In this document: positions 1 through 6,307 of the stretch, in pieces
How positions within the stretch are numbered: the first letter of the stretch is position 1
How the letters are laid out: each line of letters begins with the position of its first letter
Assembly (NCBI GenBank): GCA_018829425.1
Contig: JAHJUA010000042.1
Coordinates: 1-14,145 of the forward strand
Source: Nanobdellota archaeon
Lineage (GTDB): Archaea > Nanobdellota > Nanobdellia > Pacearchaeales > GW2011-AR1
Reading direction: 5' to 3'
Length of the DNA stretch: 14,145 bases
Program-made: the position numbers and the translations under genes
The notes under the pieces: generated by a model
Told to the model about the DNA's origin: nothing
What the model saw: only the letters and a program-made list of their open reading frames with translations
Database searches by the model: none

Positions 1-147
1 AATAGCATATTGAATCCCTTGATTCTGTCCGCTAACAACATATCCATTAATCTTCGGACTAATGACAAAGGCATACAAAACTACCACAAGAAGCACTGCA
101 ATAACTGCAATCAGAATCTTCACCAACTTATCATTCTTCTCAATCAT
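1..147 (-). CDS. N-terminal part of a small membrane-anchored protein (cut by window edge)
   Basis: The reading frame opens with ATG at 147 on the minus strand and runs off the left edge after 49 codons, so only the N-terminus is visible. It starts MIEKNDKLVKI, followed by a hydrophobic stretch at about residues 10-32 (ILIAVIAVLLVVVLYAFVI) and then a polar segment ending VSGQNQGIQYAI. This fits a single N-terminal membrane anchor or uncleaved signal with the rest outside the membrane. A TATA-like element at 167-177, read on the minus strand, lies 20-30 nt upstream and supports this start and a leaderless mRNA. It is transcribed divergently from the DUF357 gene at 223. I do not recognise a named family and the function is unknown. 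Confidence 0.7.
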   Translation of the reverse strand, partial: MIEKNDKLVKILIAVIAVLLVVVLYAFVISPKINGYVVSGQNQGIQYAI

Positions 148-166
148 TACAAAATTAAACAATTCC

Positions 167-177
167 TCTTTAAAAAC
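167..177 (-). promoter_or_regulatory. TATA box for the membrane protein at 147
   Basis: Read on the minus strand this is GTTTTTAAAGA, 20-30 nt before the ATG at 147, the spacing expected for an archaeal leaderless transcript. Confidence 0.5.
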
Positions 178-190
178 ATTTCGCTAAAAC

Positions 191-202
191 AAAATTTAAA
201 AA
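191..202 (+). promoter_or_regulatory. TATA box for the DUF357 gene
   Basis: The AT-only run AAATTTAAAAAT lies 21-32 nt before the ATG at 223. No Shine-Dalgarno sequence precedes the ATG, which fits a leaderless mRNA. Confidence 0.5.
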
Positions 203-222
203 TGATGTTACTATCTTAGAAC

Positions 223-504
223 ATGGAAGACAAAATAACTAACGAGAAAATAAAAAAATATAAAGCGATGACGACGAGCGCACTTGAGATTGTAAAAAAA
301 TCAATTATCAAAAACAAAGAAAGCGAAGCGAAAGAAATAATTGACATGACTTCGAACTATCTCTCTGACGCGGCGCATTTTGAAAAATCTGGAGACTTTG
401 TTAATTCTTTTGCGGCACTGAATTACGCTCACGGCTGGATTGACTCTGGCGTTCGCCTCGGAGTTTTCGACGTCGACGACGATAAGTTGTTTACAATAAA
501 GTAA
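223..504 (+). CDS. DUF357 family archaeal protein
   Basis: The protein has 93 residues and is predicted helical throughout. Residues 65-80 (ALNYAHGWIDSGVRLG), preceded by a run that includes DAAHFEKSGDFVNSFA, match the signature of the archaeal DUF357 family: short helical-repeat proteins of about 80-100 residues with no established biochemical role. Length and start are typical. The frame starts at ATG 223, 21 nt after a TATA box, so the mRNA is probably leaderless. It is convergent with the unknown minus-strand gene ending at 528 (23 bp between the stops). Family recognition is from remembered motif only; no function should be assigned beyond that. Confidence 0.85.
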   Translation: MEDKITNEKIKKYKAMTTSALEIVKKSIIKNKESEAKEIIDMTSNYLSDAAHFEKSGDFVNSFAALNYAHGWIDSGVRLGVFDVDDDKLFTIK

Positions 505-527
505 TTATTTTCTGCACAAATAAGAAC

Positions 528-821
528 CTAAACCCTATTATAAGAAGTTGAAAAACATTGGGCGAATCTGTCCGTTCTGTCTGATATATGAGCTTGGACC
601 AAAACTAAATCGCATCTTCCATTTCCAGATTCATAATCCCAGAATACTTTCCTAGATATCATCCTCCAATCTTGCGACATTATTTTTCCAGAGTTCTCGA
701 AATTCCATTCCTCTCCAATAGAAGGAAAACCTAAACTAATTTCGTGATAACTAGTGCCAATCCTCTTAAATAGTTCTTCCAAAATATCATGATTGAATTC
801 ATCCCAAGCAAGAACAGCCAT
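528..821 (-). CDS. Hypothetical protein, 97 aa
   Basis: The start chosen is ATG at 821. The frame is open to a TTG at 827, but a strong TATA box at 841-850 on the minus strand lies 20-29 nt upstream of the ATG, which fits a leaderless transcript. The protein begins MAVLAWDEFNHDILEEL and is soluble and mixed in composition, with aromatic residues spread along its length and a C-terminal stretch containing CDLVLVQAHISDRTDRFAQ. There is no membrane segment, signal peptide or recognisable motif. It lies tail to tail with the DUF357 gene and head to head with pyrG. I do not recognise the family; promoter placement and protein-like composition are the evidence that it is real. Confidence 0.6.
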   Translation of the reverse strand: MAVLAWDEFNHDILEELFKRIGTSYHEISLGFPSIGEEWNFENSGKIMSQDWRMISRKVFWDYESGNGRCDLVLVQAHISDRTDRFAQCFSTSYNRV

Positions 822-840
822 TATCAAAAGCGGTCTATAA

Positions 841-850
841 TATTTATAAT
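841..850 (-). promoter_or_regulatory. TATA box for the 97-aa hypothetical gene
   Basis: Read on the minus strand this is ATTATAAATA, 20-29 nt before the ATG at 821. It decides between ATG 821 and the upstream TTG 827 as the start. Confidence 0.6.
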
Positions 851-913
851 AATATGTGGTTTTAATCGCATAGGTTCCAAAACTCTATTCACCCCTTTCC
901 CATACTCCTAAGA

Positions 914-924
914 ATTTATAAAAA
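914..924 (+). promoter_or_regulatory. TATA box for pyrG
   Basis: ATTTATAAAAA sits 19-29 nt before the ATG at 943, with a purine-rich stretch (CTAAGA) just upstream that could act as a BRE. No Shine-Dalgarno sequence is seen, so the mRNA is probably leaderless. Confidence 0.65.
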
Positions 925-942
925 ATTGCTCTTTTTTGAATC

Positions 943-2610
943 ATGCACCGAAAATACATCGTAATGACCGGCGGGGTGCTTTCCGGATTAGGGAAAGGAG
1001 TTGCCCTCGCAAGCATAGGAAAAATTCTTTCTTCAAAATATAAAGTAGTGCCCATCAAATGCGACGGTTATCTTAATGCGGACCCCGGAACTATGAACCC
1101 AACAGAGCACGGTGAAGTCTTCGTTCTTGACGACGGAACAGAAGTTGATATGGACTTCGGTCACTATGAAAGATTTCTGAACTTAAGCTGTGAAAGCATT
1201 TGGAATCTTACAATGGGAAAAGTTTTCGATATGATTCGCGAAAAGGAAAGGCGAGGAGATTACCTCGGAAAGACTGTTCAAATGATTCCTCATGTTTCGG
1301 ATTTCATAAAAAATTATTTCGTTGAAACGGGAGTGAAAACAAACGCAGACATCGTCCTTATTGAAATCGGCGGCACTGTCGGAGACTTAGAAAACGAACT
1401 CTACATCGAAGCGATAAAAAGTCTTGCGCAAGATATTGGAAAAGAAAATGTTCTTTTTATTCATTTGACTTACGTTCCGATTCCAATGGGAGTAAATGAA
1501 CAGAAATCAAAACCAACTCAACAAAGCATCGCTCTTTTGAAACAAAGAGGAATAGACCCTCAAATAATAATTGCTCGCTGCTCACAAATGCTTACTGAAA
1601 ATGTGAAAAAGAAAATCGCGCGCGACGCGAACTTAAACGAAGAAGAAATCATCACCGGCGTCGATGTCGATAACATATACAAAATCCCAATAATTTTTGA
1701 GAAGCAAGGAATCTCTCAACTTCTAGCAAGAAAACTAAACATTCCTGTTCAGCACAATTTGGAAAGATGGAAAGACCTCATCATGAAAAGGGAAAACGCC
1801 CAGGATGAAATCACAATCGCAATAGCAGGAAAATACACTGCTCTTGAAGATTCATACGCAAGCATAGTTGAAGCCATCCATCACTGCGAAGCGCACCTCA
1901 ACGTCAAAGTAAAAATAAAATGGATTGAGACCTCCGACGAAAAACTTCAGAGCGAGATGTTAAAGAAAGTTCATGGGGTCATTGTCCCTGGAGGCTTCGG
2001 CAGCAGAGGAGCGGAGGGAAAGATATCTATGATAAAATATTGCAGAGAAAACAAAATCCCTTTCCTCGGAATTTGTTATGGACTTCAATTAGCTGTCGTA
2101 GAGTTCGCGAGAAACATTTGTGCTCTTCATGGTGCGAACACAACAGAAATAGACACCGGATGTAAGTATCCAGTAATTGATTTTGTTGAAGGTCAGGAAA
2201 AGATAGAAAAAAAGGGCGGGACAATGCGGCTCGGTGATTATCCTGCCCTGATAAAAGAAGGAAGTCTCATAGAATCTATTTACAATTCAAACAAAGTCTC
2301 GGAAAGACACCGGCACAGATATGAAGTAAATCCCGAGTTCCACAGAATTCTTCTTGAAAAGGGATTGGTTTTCTCGGGAGTATCACCCGACGGAAAACTC
2401 GTTGAATTTTTAGAACTCCCTCAAGAAGTTCATCCTTACTTTGTCGCAACGCAAGCACATCCCGAATTAAAATCAAAACTTGAAGACCCTGCCCCGATGT
2501 TTTTCGGACTCGTAAAAGCCGCAATCGAAAGAGCCAACAGCCTCGGGACATGGAACAAAGAAATAGCAAAAGATGTTTCATTCGAAATAGATTCCAACTT
2601 ATCGGGTTAA
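943..2610 (+). CDS. pyrG: CTP synthase (glutamine-hydrolysing)
   Basis: The enzyme aminates UTP to CTP using ATP and glutamine, the last step of pyrimidine nucleotide synthesis. The protein has 555 residues, close to the usual 530-555. The N-terminal synthetase domain (about 1-270) carries the P-loop-like GGVLSGLGKG (10-19), the YLNADPGTMNP and HGEVFVLDDG stretches, DFGHYERF, and EIGGTVGDLE for magnesium binding. KSKPTQQS is the UTP-binding loop. The C-terminal class I glutaminase domain (about 285-545) has the nucleophile C378 in GICYGLQ and the H506/E508 pair in AHPELK, so it looks catalytically complete. GICYGLQ replaces the more common GICLGMQ, a mild variation. pyrH follows after 30 bp, which fits a shared pathway from UMP to UTP to CTP; the nucleoside diphosphate kinase step is not in this window. 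Confidence 0.98.
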   Translation: MHRKYIVMTGGVLSGLGKGVALASIGKILSSKYKVVPIKCDGYLNADPGTMNPTEHGEVFVLDDGTEVDMDFGHYERFLNLSCESIWNLTMGKVFDMIREKERRGDYLGKTVQMIPHVSDFIKNYFVETGVKTNADIVLIEIGGTVGDLENELYIEAIKSLAQDIGKENVLFIHLTYVPIPMGVNEQKSKPTQQSIALLKQRGIDPQIIIARCSQMLTENVKKKIARDANLNEEEIITGVDVDNIYKIPIIFEKQGISQLLARKLNIPVQHNLERWKDLIMKRENAQDEITIAIAGKYTALEDSYASIVEAIHHCEAHLNVKVKIKWIETSDEKLQSEMLKKVHGVIVPGGFGSRGAEGKISMIKYCRENKIPFLGICYGLQLAVVEFARNICALHGANTTEIDTGCKYPVIDFVEGQEKIEKKGGTMRLGDYPALIKEGSLIESIYNSNKVSERHRHRYEVNPEFHRILLEKGLVFSGVSPDGKLVEFLELPQEVHPYFVATQAHPELKSKLEDPAPMFFGLVKAAIERANSLGTWNKEIAKDVSFEIDSNLSG

Positions 2611-2640
2611 ATTAATAAACTACTTCTTCCTTATTGAATA

Positions 2641-3330
2641 ATGAAAAAACAGGTGATAGTTTTAAGTCTCGGCGGCAGCCTAATCATTCCTGACGACGTT
2701 GATATAAAGTTTCTCAAAGAATTCAAAAAAGTAATTCTTAGAAATACGAAAAAATACAAATTTGTCGTAGCGTGCGGCGGCGGGAGCACTGCGCGAAAGT
2801 ATATCGCCGCCTTGCGTGAAGCAGGAGCAAATGAAAAACTTCAAAGCTTCTCGGGAATTTCGGCGACGAGAATGAACGCGAGATTCATGACTTATCTTTT
2901 CGGCAGAAATCCTGAAGAAGGAATTCCTCATACAACAAAAGCAGTAGCCAATTATCTAAAAAAGGAAGATGTTGTCTTTTGCGGCGCGTTGGAATATAAA
3001 CCAGATCAAACCTCTGACTCAACTGCAGCATCTCTGGCTTCCAAATTCAAAACCATTTTCATAAATCTCACGGATGTCGCTGGGCTTTATAGTAAAAACC
3101 CAAAAAAATACAAGGACGCAAAGTTTATTCAAGAGATAACCTGGAAAGAATTTGATGAAATGGCGAGCGCGAGCAAGTTTCAGCCTGGACAACATTTTGT
3201 CCTCGACCAAAGTGCTGCAAAGATAATCCTCAAGAAAAAAATTCCGACCTACATTCTCGGAAAAAATCTGAAGGAGTTTGAGAACGTTCTTCGCGGAAAG
3301 AAATTCAAAGGAACAGTTATTGAAGATTGA
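2641..3330 (+). CDS. pyrH: Uridylate kinase (UMP kinase), archaeal type
   Basis: This cytoplasmic amino-acid-kinase-fold enzyme phosphorylates UMP to UDP with ATP. The 229-residue length matches archaeal UMP kinases. Visible motifs are the N-terminal LSLGGSL (8-14) for phosphate binding, CGGGSTAR (45-52), SGISATRMNA (71-80) typical of the archaeal branch, TSDSTAA (124-130), and NLTDVAGLYSKNP (142-154) of the nucleotide-binding end. The start at ATG 2641 gives the family N-terminus directly. The 30-bp gap after pyrG contains TTAATAAACT at 2612-2621, a possible separate TATA box, so it may be read both from pyrG and from its own promoter. A hairpin and T-run immediately after the stop probably ends transcription. 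Confidence 0.95.
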   Translation: MKKQVIVLSLGGSLIIPDDVDIKFLKEFKKVILRNTKKYKFVVACGGGSTARKYIAALREAGANEKLQSFSGISATRMNARFMTYLFGRNPEEGIPHTTKAVANYLKKEDVVFCGALEYKPDQTSDSTAASLASKFKTIFINLTDVAGLYSKNPKKYKDAKFIQEITWKEFDEMASASKFQPGQHFVLDQSAAKIILKKKIPTYILGKNLKEFENVLRGKKFKGTVIED

Positions 3331-3333
3331 TTC

Positions 3334-3356
3334 GCCTCGCTGCGCTCGGCTTTTTT
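3334..3356 (+). terminator. GC-rich imperfect hairpin plus T6 after pyrH
   Basis: GCCTCGCTGCGCTCGGC at 3334-3350 can fold imperfectly (GCC/GGC outer pairs, GC/GC inner pairs) and is followed by six Ts. It starts 3 nt after the pyrH stop. The core TCGCTGCGCTCG resembles a motif after the next gene at 4025. Confidence 0.5.
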
Positions 3357-3568
3357 CAAAATAAAAGTTTGTCGTCGCTAACACGTCGAATCGATAAATG
3401 TTAATAGAGTAAAATCACGCGAGATAAATTTATTGAGGATTTTTAATTAGCACTAACATCAATTACGTCAAAGTTGTACAAGTTTGGGGTGGTGGTCGGG
3501 GATGCGGCGACTAACACTCGAGATGAATAAGTGAGAAATCTTATAAACATCTCCGCCTTATTTCTACT
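3357..3568. other. Gene-free interval upstream of rnp3
   Basis: No convincing frame is seen here. It holds an AT-rich stretch near 3424-3435 that could be a TATA box, the 8-bp palindrome TTGTACAA at 3474-3481, and a G-rich run at 3486-3501 (four GG or longer tracts). The rnp3 TATA box lies at its right end. A small RNA is possible but not supported by any recognised motif. Confidence 0.3.
3541..3550 (+). promoter_or_regulatory. TATA box for rnp3
   Basis: TTATAAACAT lies 19-28 nt before the ATG at 3569, the leaderless spacing seen across the window. Confidence 0.6.
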
Positions 3569-4021
3569 ATGGAACAAATTATAATTCATGGAAAAGAATT
3601 CCAAAAAGCGCGCAAGGCAATCAAGGAAAATAAAGGAAAAAGAATAATATTCTCGAGCGAAGATGACGAACTCGACAAAAAAGTTCTTGAGAAAGAAAAT
3701 ATAGATGTTCTTCTATTGAATCTATCGCAAAAGAAAGATCGAATGAAACAACGCGATTCTGGTTTCAATCAAGTTTTAGCGCGCATCGCAAAAAAGTCGG
3801 GGGTTTCAATAGGAATAAATCTTGATGAAATCCTTGGCTCCCATTCAAAAAAAGAGAAGTCTGATATCCTTGGCCGAATAAGGCAAAACGTAAAGCTCGC
3901 GAACAAAAGCAAACTGAAAATGGAATTCATATCTGAAAAAAACGCGAAGCCAAAAAGGCACGACCTTCGCGCGCTCGGACTCGTTCTCGGCATGCCAACT
4001 TGGATGATGAATGGTTTTTAG
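3569..4021 (+). CDS. rnp3: RNase P protein component 3 (Rpp30 family), short form
   Basis: This is a protein subunit of archaeal RNase P, which trims 5' leaders from precursor tRNAs. Diagnostic segments are QRDSGFNQVLARIAKKSG (61-78), IGINLDEIL (81-89), ILGRIRQNVKLANKSKLKM (100-118) and the C-terminal RHDLRALGLVLGM (130-142), which match the order of the conserved blocks of the Rpp30/Rnp3 TIM-barrel family. At 150 residues it is clearly shorter than the usual 200-240. The missing part is N-terminal, where the family normally has a D-x-H type beginning. The TATA box 19-28 nt upstream fixes the start, so the shortness is not a mis-called start. It stands alone between pyrH and pheS. Confidence 0.85.
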   Translation: MEQIIIHGKEFQKARKAIKENKGKRIIFSSEDDELDKKVLEKENIDVLLLNLSQKKDRMKQRDSGFNQVLARIAKKSGVSIGINLDEILGSHSKKEKSDILGRIRQNVKLANKSKLKMEFISEKNAKPKRHDLRALGLVLGMPTWMMNGF

Positions 4022-4024
4022 AAA

Positions 4025-4040
4025 CGCTCGCTACGCTCGC
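4025..4040 (+). repeat. TCGCT(G/A)CGCTCG-type intergenic motif after rnp3
   Basis: CGCTCGCTACGCTCGC begins 3 nt after the rnp3 stop and closely resembles the core of the pyrH terminator hairpin. It is not followed by a T-run. It may be a 3'-end processing or termination signal, or a small dispersed repeat. Confidence 0.35.
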
Positions 4041-4096
4041 ACACTGATAACCTAAACAGATAAGATAATATTAATTTATTTTCTTCACTTAATAAT

Positions 4097-4104
4097 CTTA
4101 TAAC
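4097..4104 (+). promoter_or_regulatory. TATA-like box before repeat element copy A
   Basis: CTTATAAC ends 26 nt before position 4130, where homology to the copy before tRNA-Gln begins. The equivalent box at 10791-10800 has exactly the same 26-nt spacing to the same point. Confidence 0.45.
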
Positions 4105-4129
4105 GGAAAAATCTGACGAAGCCGATTAG

Positions 4130-4186
4130 CATTAAGCAGTAACTTAAGGGAAAGTTGAATGTCAAGAAAACCGTAGGTTGTCTTAC
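4130..4186 (+). ncRNA. Repeat element copy A, candidate small RNA gene
   Basis: This is one of four related copies. The core runs from TTAAGGGAAAGTTGA at 4144 to GGTTGTCTTAC ending at 4186. It can form a short hairpin TTGA-ATG-TCAA (4155-4165), or alternatively a 9-bp stem with one mismatch between AAGAAAACC (4164-4172) and GGTTGTCTT (4176-4184) closing a GTA loop. Homology to copy D extends left to 4130 (16 of 21 positions from 4130 to 4150), and a TATA box lies 26 nt before that point. I infer transcription from near 4130, independent of pheS, whose own TATA box is at 4246. No known RNA family is recognised. Confidence 0.5.
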
Positions 4187-4245
4187 ATTTGAAGTTAATA
4201 TCAATCGCGAAGCCGAAGGCGAGCGTATTCTTTAATACGAAAAAC

Positions 4246-4253
4246 CTTTTAAT
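4246..4253 (+). promoter_or_regulatory. TATA box for pheS
   Basis: CTTTTAAT lies 22-29 nt before the ATG at 4275, preceded by the purine-rich CGAAAAAC as a possible BRE. Just upstream, 4203-4223 holds a GC-rich imperfect hairpin (GCC-GAA-GGC core). Confidence 0.55.
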
Positions 4254-4274
4254 CCCCAACAGACTAATATCAAA

Positions 4275-5813
4275 ATGGAGAAAGATACAAACAAACTTCT
4301 CGAAGGTCTCAGCCCAAACGAGCGCAAAATCTTGCCTCACCTCGATGAAAAAAACATAGGCGAAATTTGCAAAAAATCAAATCTTGATAGAGTCTCAGTT
4401 ACAAGGTCTCTCGAATACCTAAAAAGCAAAGGCGTTCTTGAAATTATGACTCGAAAACTGAAACTAATAAGCATCGGAGTCAACGGAGCTCTTTATCTAA
4501 AAAGGGGCCTTCCAGAAAGGCAGCTCTTGAACCTCTTGAACGAAAAAAGAATCCTCAAACTTTCCGAAGCGATAAAACAGTCCGGCCTTTCGGGAGACGA
4601 ATTCAAAGCATCACTTGGAATGCTAAAGAGAAGAAATCTCATCGATTTAAAAAATGAAAAAATAATTTTCAGCGGGAACAAAGAAGAAATTTCAAAAAAG
4701 AGTCCCGAAGAATCATTCATAGATTCGCTCCCAACAGAATACGATTCCCTAACTCCTGAACAAATCGAAACTTTGAAAACTCTCGAAAGAAGAAAAGACA
4801 TCATACAAATAAACGAAGAAAAAATAATAGAGATAAAGATAACCCCACTCGGTAAAAAAATAATTGATTTGGGAAAAGAATTCAAGGGATTGATAGAACA
4901 AATAACTCCAGAAATTTTAAAGAAAGAATCCTCCTGGAAAGGGAAAAAATTCCGAAGATACGACGTGACGCTTCCAGTTCCAAAGATAAATGGGGGGAGG
5001 AGACATTTTGTGAATCAGGCAATTGATTACGCGAGAGACATTTGGTCAGAAATGGGATTCAAAGAAATGACTGGGAATTATGTTATGAGTTCTTTCTGGA
5101 ATTTCGATGCTTTGTTCCAACCGCAAGATCACCCTGCAAGAGATATGCACGACACCTTCTTCATAGACAAGAAATTGCAAAACTTAGATGCAGATAAAAA
5201 AACAATAGAAAATGTGAAGAAAAGTCATGAGGCTGGCGTTGTAGCAAACGGAAGTCAGAGCACTGGCTGGAAATATTCATGGGAAGAGGAAGAAGCAAAG
5301 CGATTAGTTCTTAGAACACATACAACAGGCTTATCTGCACAAACACTTTCAAAACTTAATCTAAAAGAATTACCTCAAAAGTTCTTCGCAATCGGAAAAA
5401 GTTTCAGAAATGAAACTGTGGATTGGTCGCACGGTTTCGAGTTTAACCAAACAGAAGGAATCGTCGTCGACAAAAACGCGAACTTCAGACACCTTCTAGG
5501 TTATCTTAAAGAGTTCTACGAAAAGATGGGTTATGAAAAATTGAGATTCAGACCAAGTTATTTCCCTTACACTGAACCAAGCGTCGAAATAGATTTCTGG
5601 CATCCAGGGAAAAAAGTCTGGCTTGAACTCGGCGGAGCAGGAATGTTCCGACCCGAAGTAGTCGTCCCGCTCCTTGGAGAAAACATCCCTGTTCTCGCAT
5701 GGGGCCCGGGATTCGACAGAATGATTATGAACTATTACGACATAAAGGACCTTCGGGAAATGTATAAGAACGATTTAACTCAACTAAGAAAAATGAAGTT
5801 TTGGATAAAATGA
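4275..5813 (+). CDS. pheS: Phenylalanyl-tRNA synthetase alpha subunit
   Basis: This is the catalytic subunit of the (alpha-beta)2 PheRS that charges tRNA-Phe. The 512 residues fit the archaeal/eukaryotic type. The N-terminal ~200 residues are lysine-rich winged-helix-like modules (early segments RKILPHLDEKNIGEI and SVTRSLEYLKSKGVL) used for tRNA contact. The class II core follows, with HTTGLSAQTLSKL, motif 2 FRNETVDWSH (377-386), FNQTEGIVVD, GGAGMFRPEVV and motif 3 AWGPGFDRM (475-483) with its conserved arginine. All key class II residues are present. It has its own TATA box. The HIT gene begins 1 nt after the stop, so pheS, HIT and pheT form one transcription unit. Confidence 0.97.
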   Translation: MEKDTNKLLEGLSPNERKILPHLDEKNIGEICKKSNLDRVSVTRSLEYLKSKGVLEIMTRKLKLISIGVNGALYLKRGLPERQLLNLLNEKRILKLSEAIKQSGLSGDEFKASLGMLKRRNLIDLKNEKIIFSGNKEEISKKSPEESFIDSLPTEYDSLTPEQIETLKTLERRKDIIQINEEKIIEIKITPLGKKIIDLGKEFKGLIEQITPEILKKESSWKGKKFRRYDVTLPVPKINGGRRHFVNQAIDYARDIWSEMGFKEMTGNYVMSSFWNFDALFQPQDHPARDMHDTFFIDKKLQNLDADKKTIENVKKSHEAGVVANGSQSTGWKYSWEEEEAKRLVLRTHTTGLSAQTLSKLNLKELPQKFFAIGKSFRNETVDWSHGFEFNQTEGIVVDKNANFRHLLGYLKEFYEKMGYEKLRFRPSYFPYTEPSVEIDFWHPGKKVWLELGGAGMFRPEVVVPLLGENIPVLAWGPGFDRMIMNYYDIKDLREMYKNDLTQLRKMKFWIK

Positions 5814-5814
5814 A

Positions 5815-6297
5815 ATGAAAAACGAAAATTGCATATTTTGTAAAATAGTAAATGGCGAAATTCCAGCCGTTAAAGTTTGGGAAGACGAGAATTATCTAGC
5901 AATACTGGACAAGTTTCCTAACACCGAAGGCATGACTCTCGTTCTTCCAAAGAAACATCAAGATTCATATGTCTTTGAACTTCCAGAAGAAGAATACAAA
6001 AAAATCATGGTAGCAGCAAAAAAAGTGGCTGAACTTCTCGACAAAAAATTAAAAGTGCAAAGAACAGCATTAGTCATGGAAGGCCTCGGTGTAAATCATG
6101 CCCACATAAAACTTTATCCAATTCATGGTCTCAACGAGAAATTTGAAGAAATATGGGCAAAAGACAAAGTTTACTTTGATAAATATAAAGGCTATATCTC
6201 AACGCAGCTCGGTCCCGAGAAATCAATTGAAGAACTAAACAAAGTCGCGGAGAAAATAAGAAAAATAAAAGGGAGGTTGACGGTCAAGGAACCGTAG
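5815..6297 (+). CDS. HIT-family (histidine triad) protein with HxHxK motif
   Basis: This is a nucleotide hydrolase/transferase-fold protein of 160 residues. It opens with the zinc-binding-like CIFCKIVNGEIP (C6, C9) and KVWEDENYLAILD, typical of Hint-like proteins, and has the HIT block NHAHIKLYP. The motif reads H95-A-H97-I-K99: the middle, nucleophilic His is kept, but the third position, normally His or Gln, is Lys. Substrates are unknown; AMP-lysine or dinucleoside polyphosphate hydrolysis is usual in the family. It starts 1 nt after pheS, and pheT starts 10 nt after its stop, so it is co-transcribed with both PheRS subunits. Its last residues (GRLTVKEP and the stop) are encoded by repeat element copy B, which suggests a replaced or extended C-terminus. 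Confidence 0.92.
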   Translation: MKNENCIFCKIVNGEIPAVKVWEDENYLAILDKFPNTEGMTLVLPKKHQDSYVFELPEEEYKKIMVAAKKVAELLDKKLKVQRTALVMEGLGVNHAHIKLYPIHGLNEKFEEIWAKDKVYFDKYKGYISTQLGPEKSIEELNKVAEKIRKIKGRLTVKEP

Positions 6298-6305
6298 GTG
6301 TCTTA
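6267..6305 (+). repeat. Repeat element copy B at the HIT/pheT junction
   Basis: GGGAGGTTGACGGTCAAGG (from 6271) aligns with copy C almost exactly and with A and D more loosely. TTGAC-G-GTCAA (6277-6287) is a perfect palindrome. AAGGAACC (6286-6293) pairs with GGTGTCTT (6297-6304) with one mismatch and one G-U. The copy supplies the HIT stop codon (6295-6297) and AGGTG at 6296-6300, a Shine-Dalgarno-like stretch 7 nt before the pheT ATG. Confidence 0.7.
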
Positions 6306-6307
6306 TC

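Noticed and set aside
10..219. A plus-strand frame of 69 codons at the left edge
   Set aside because: It is asparagine-, leucine- and isoleucine-rich with no promoter, and overlaps the minus-strand membrane protein frame at 1-147, which has a proper hydrophobic anchor and a TATA box.
2276..2581. Long minus-strand frames inside pyrG, pheS, pheT and pyrH
   Set aside because: They are antisense shadows of well-supported genes with no promoter and no recognisable protein features.
4130..4186. Repeat copies as split tRNA halves, as known in Nanoarchaeum
   Set aside because: GGTCAAG resembles a D-loop stretch, but TTGA-NNN-TCAA is too short for a D arm and there is no T-arm sequence (TTCGA) or matching acceptor strand.
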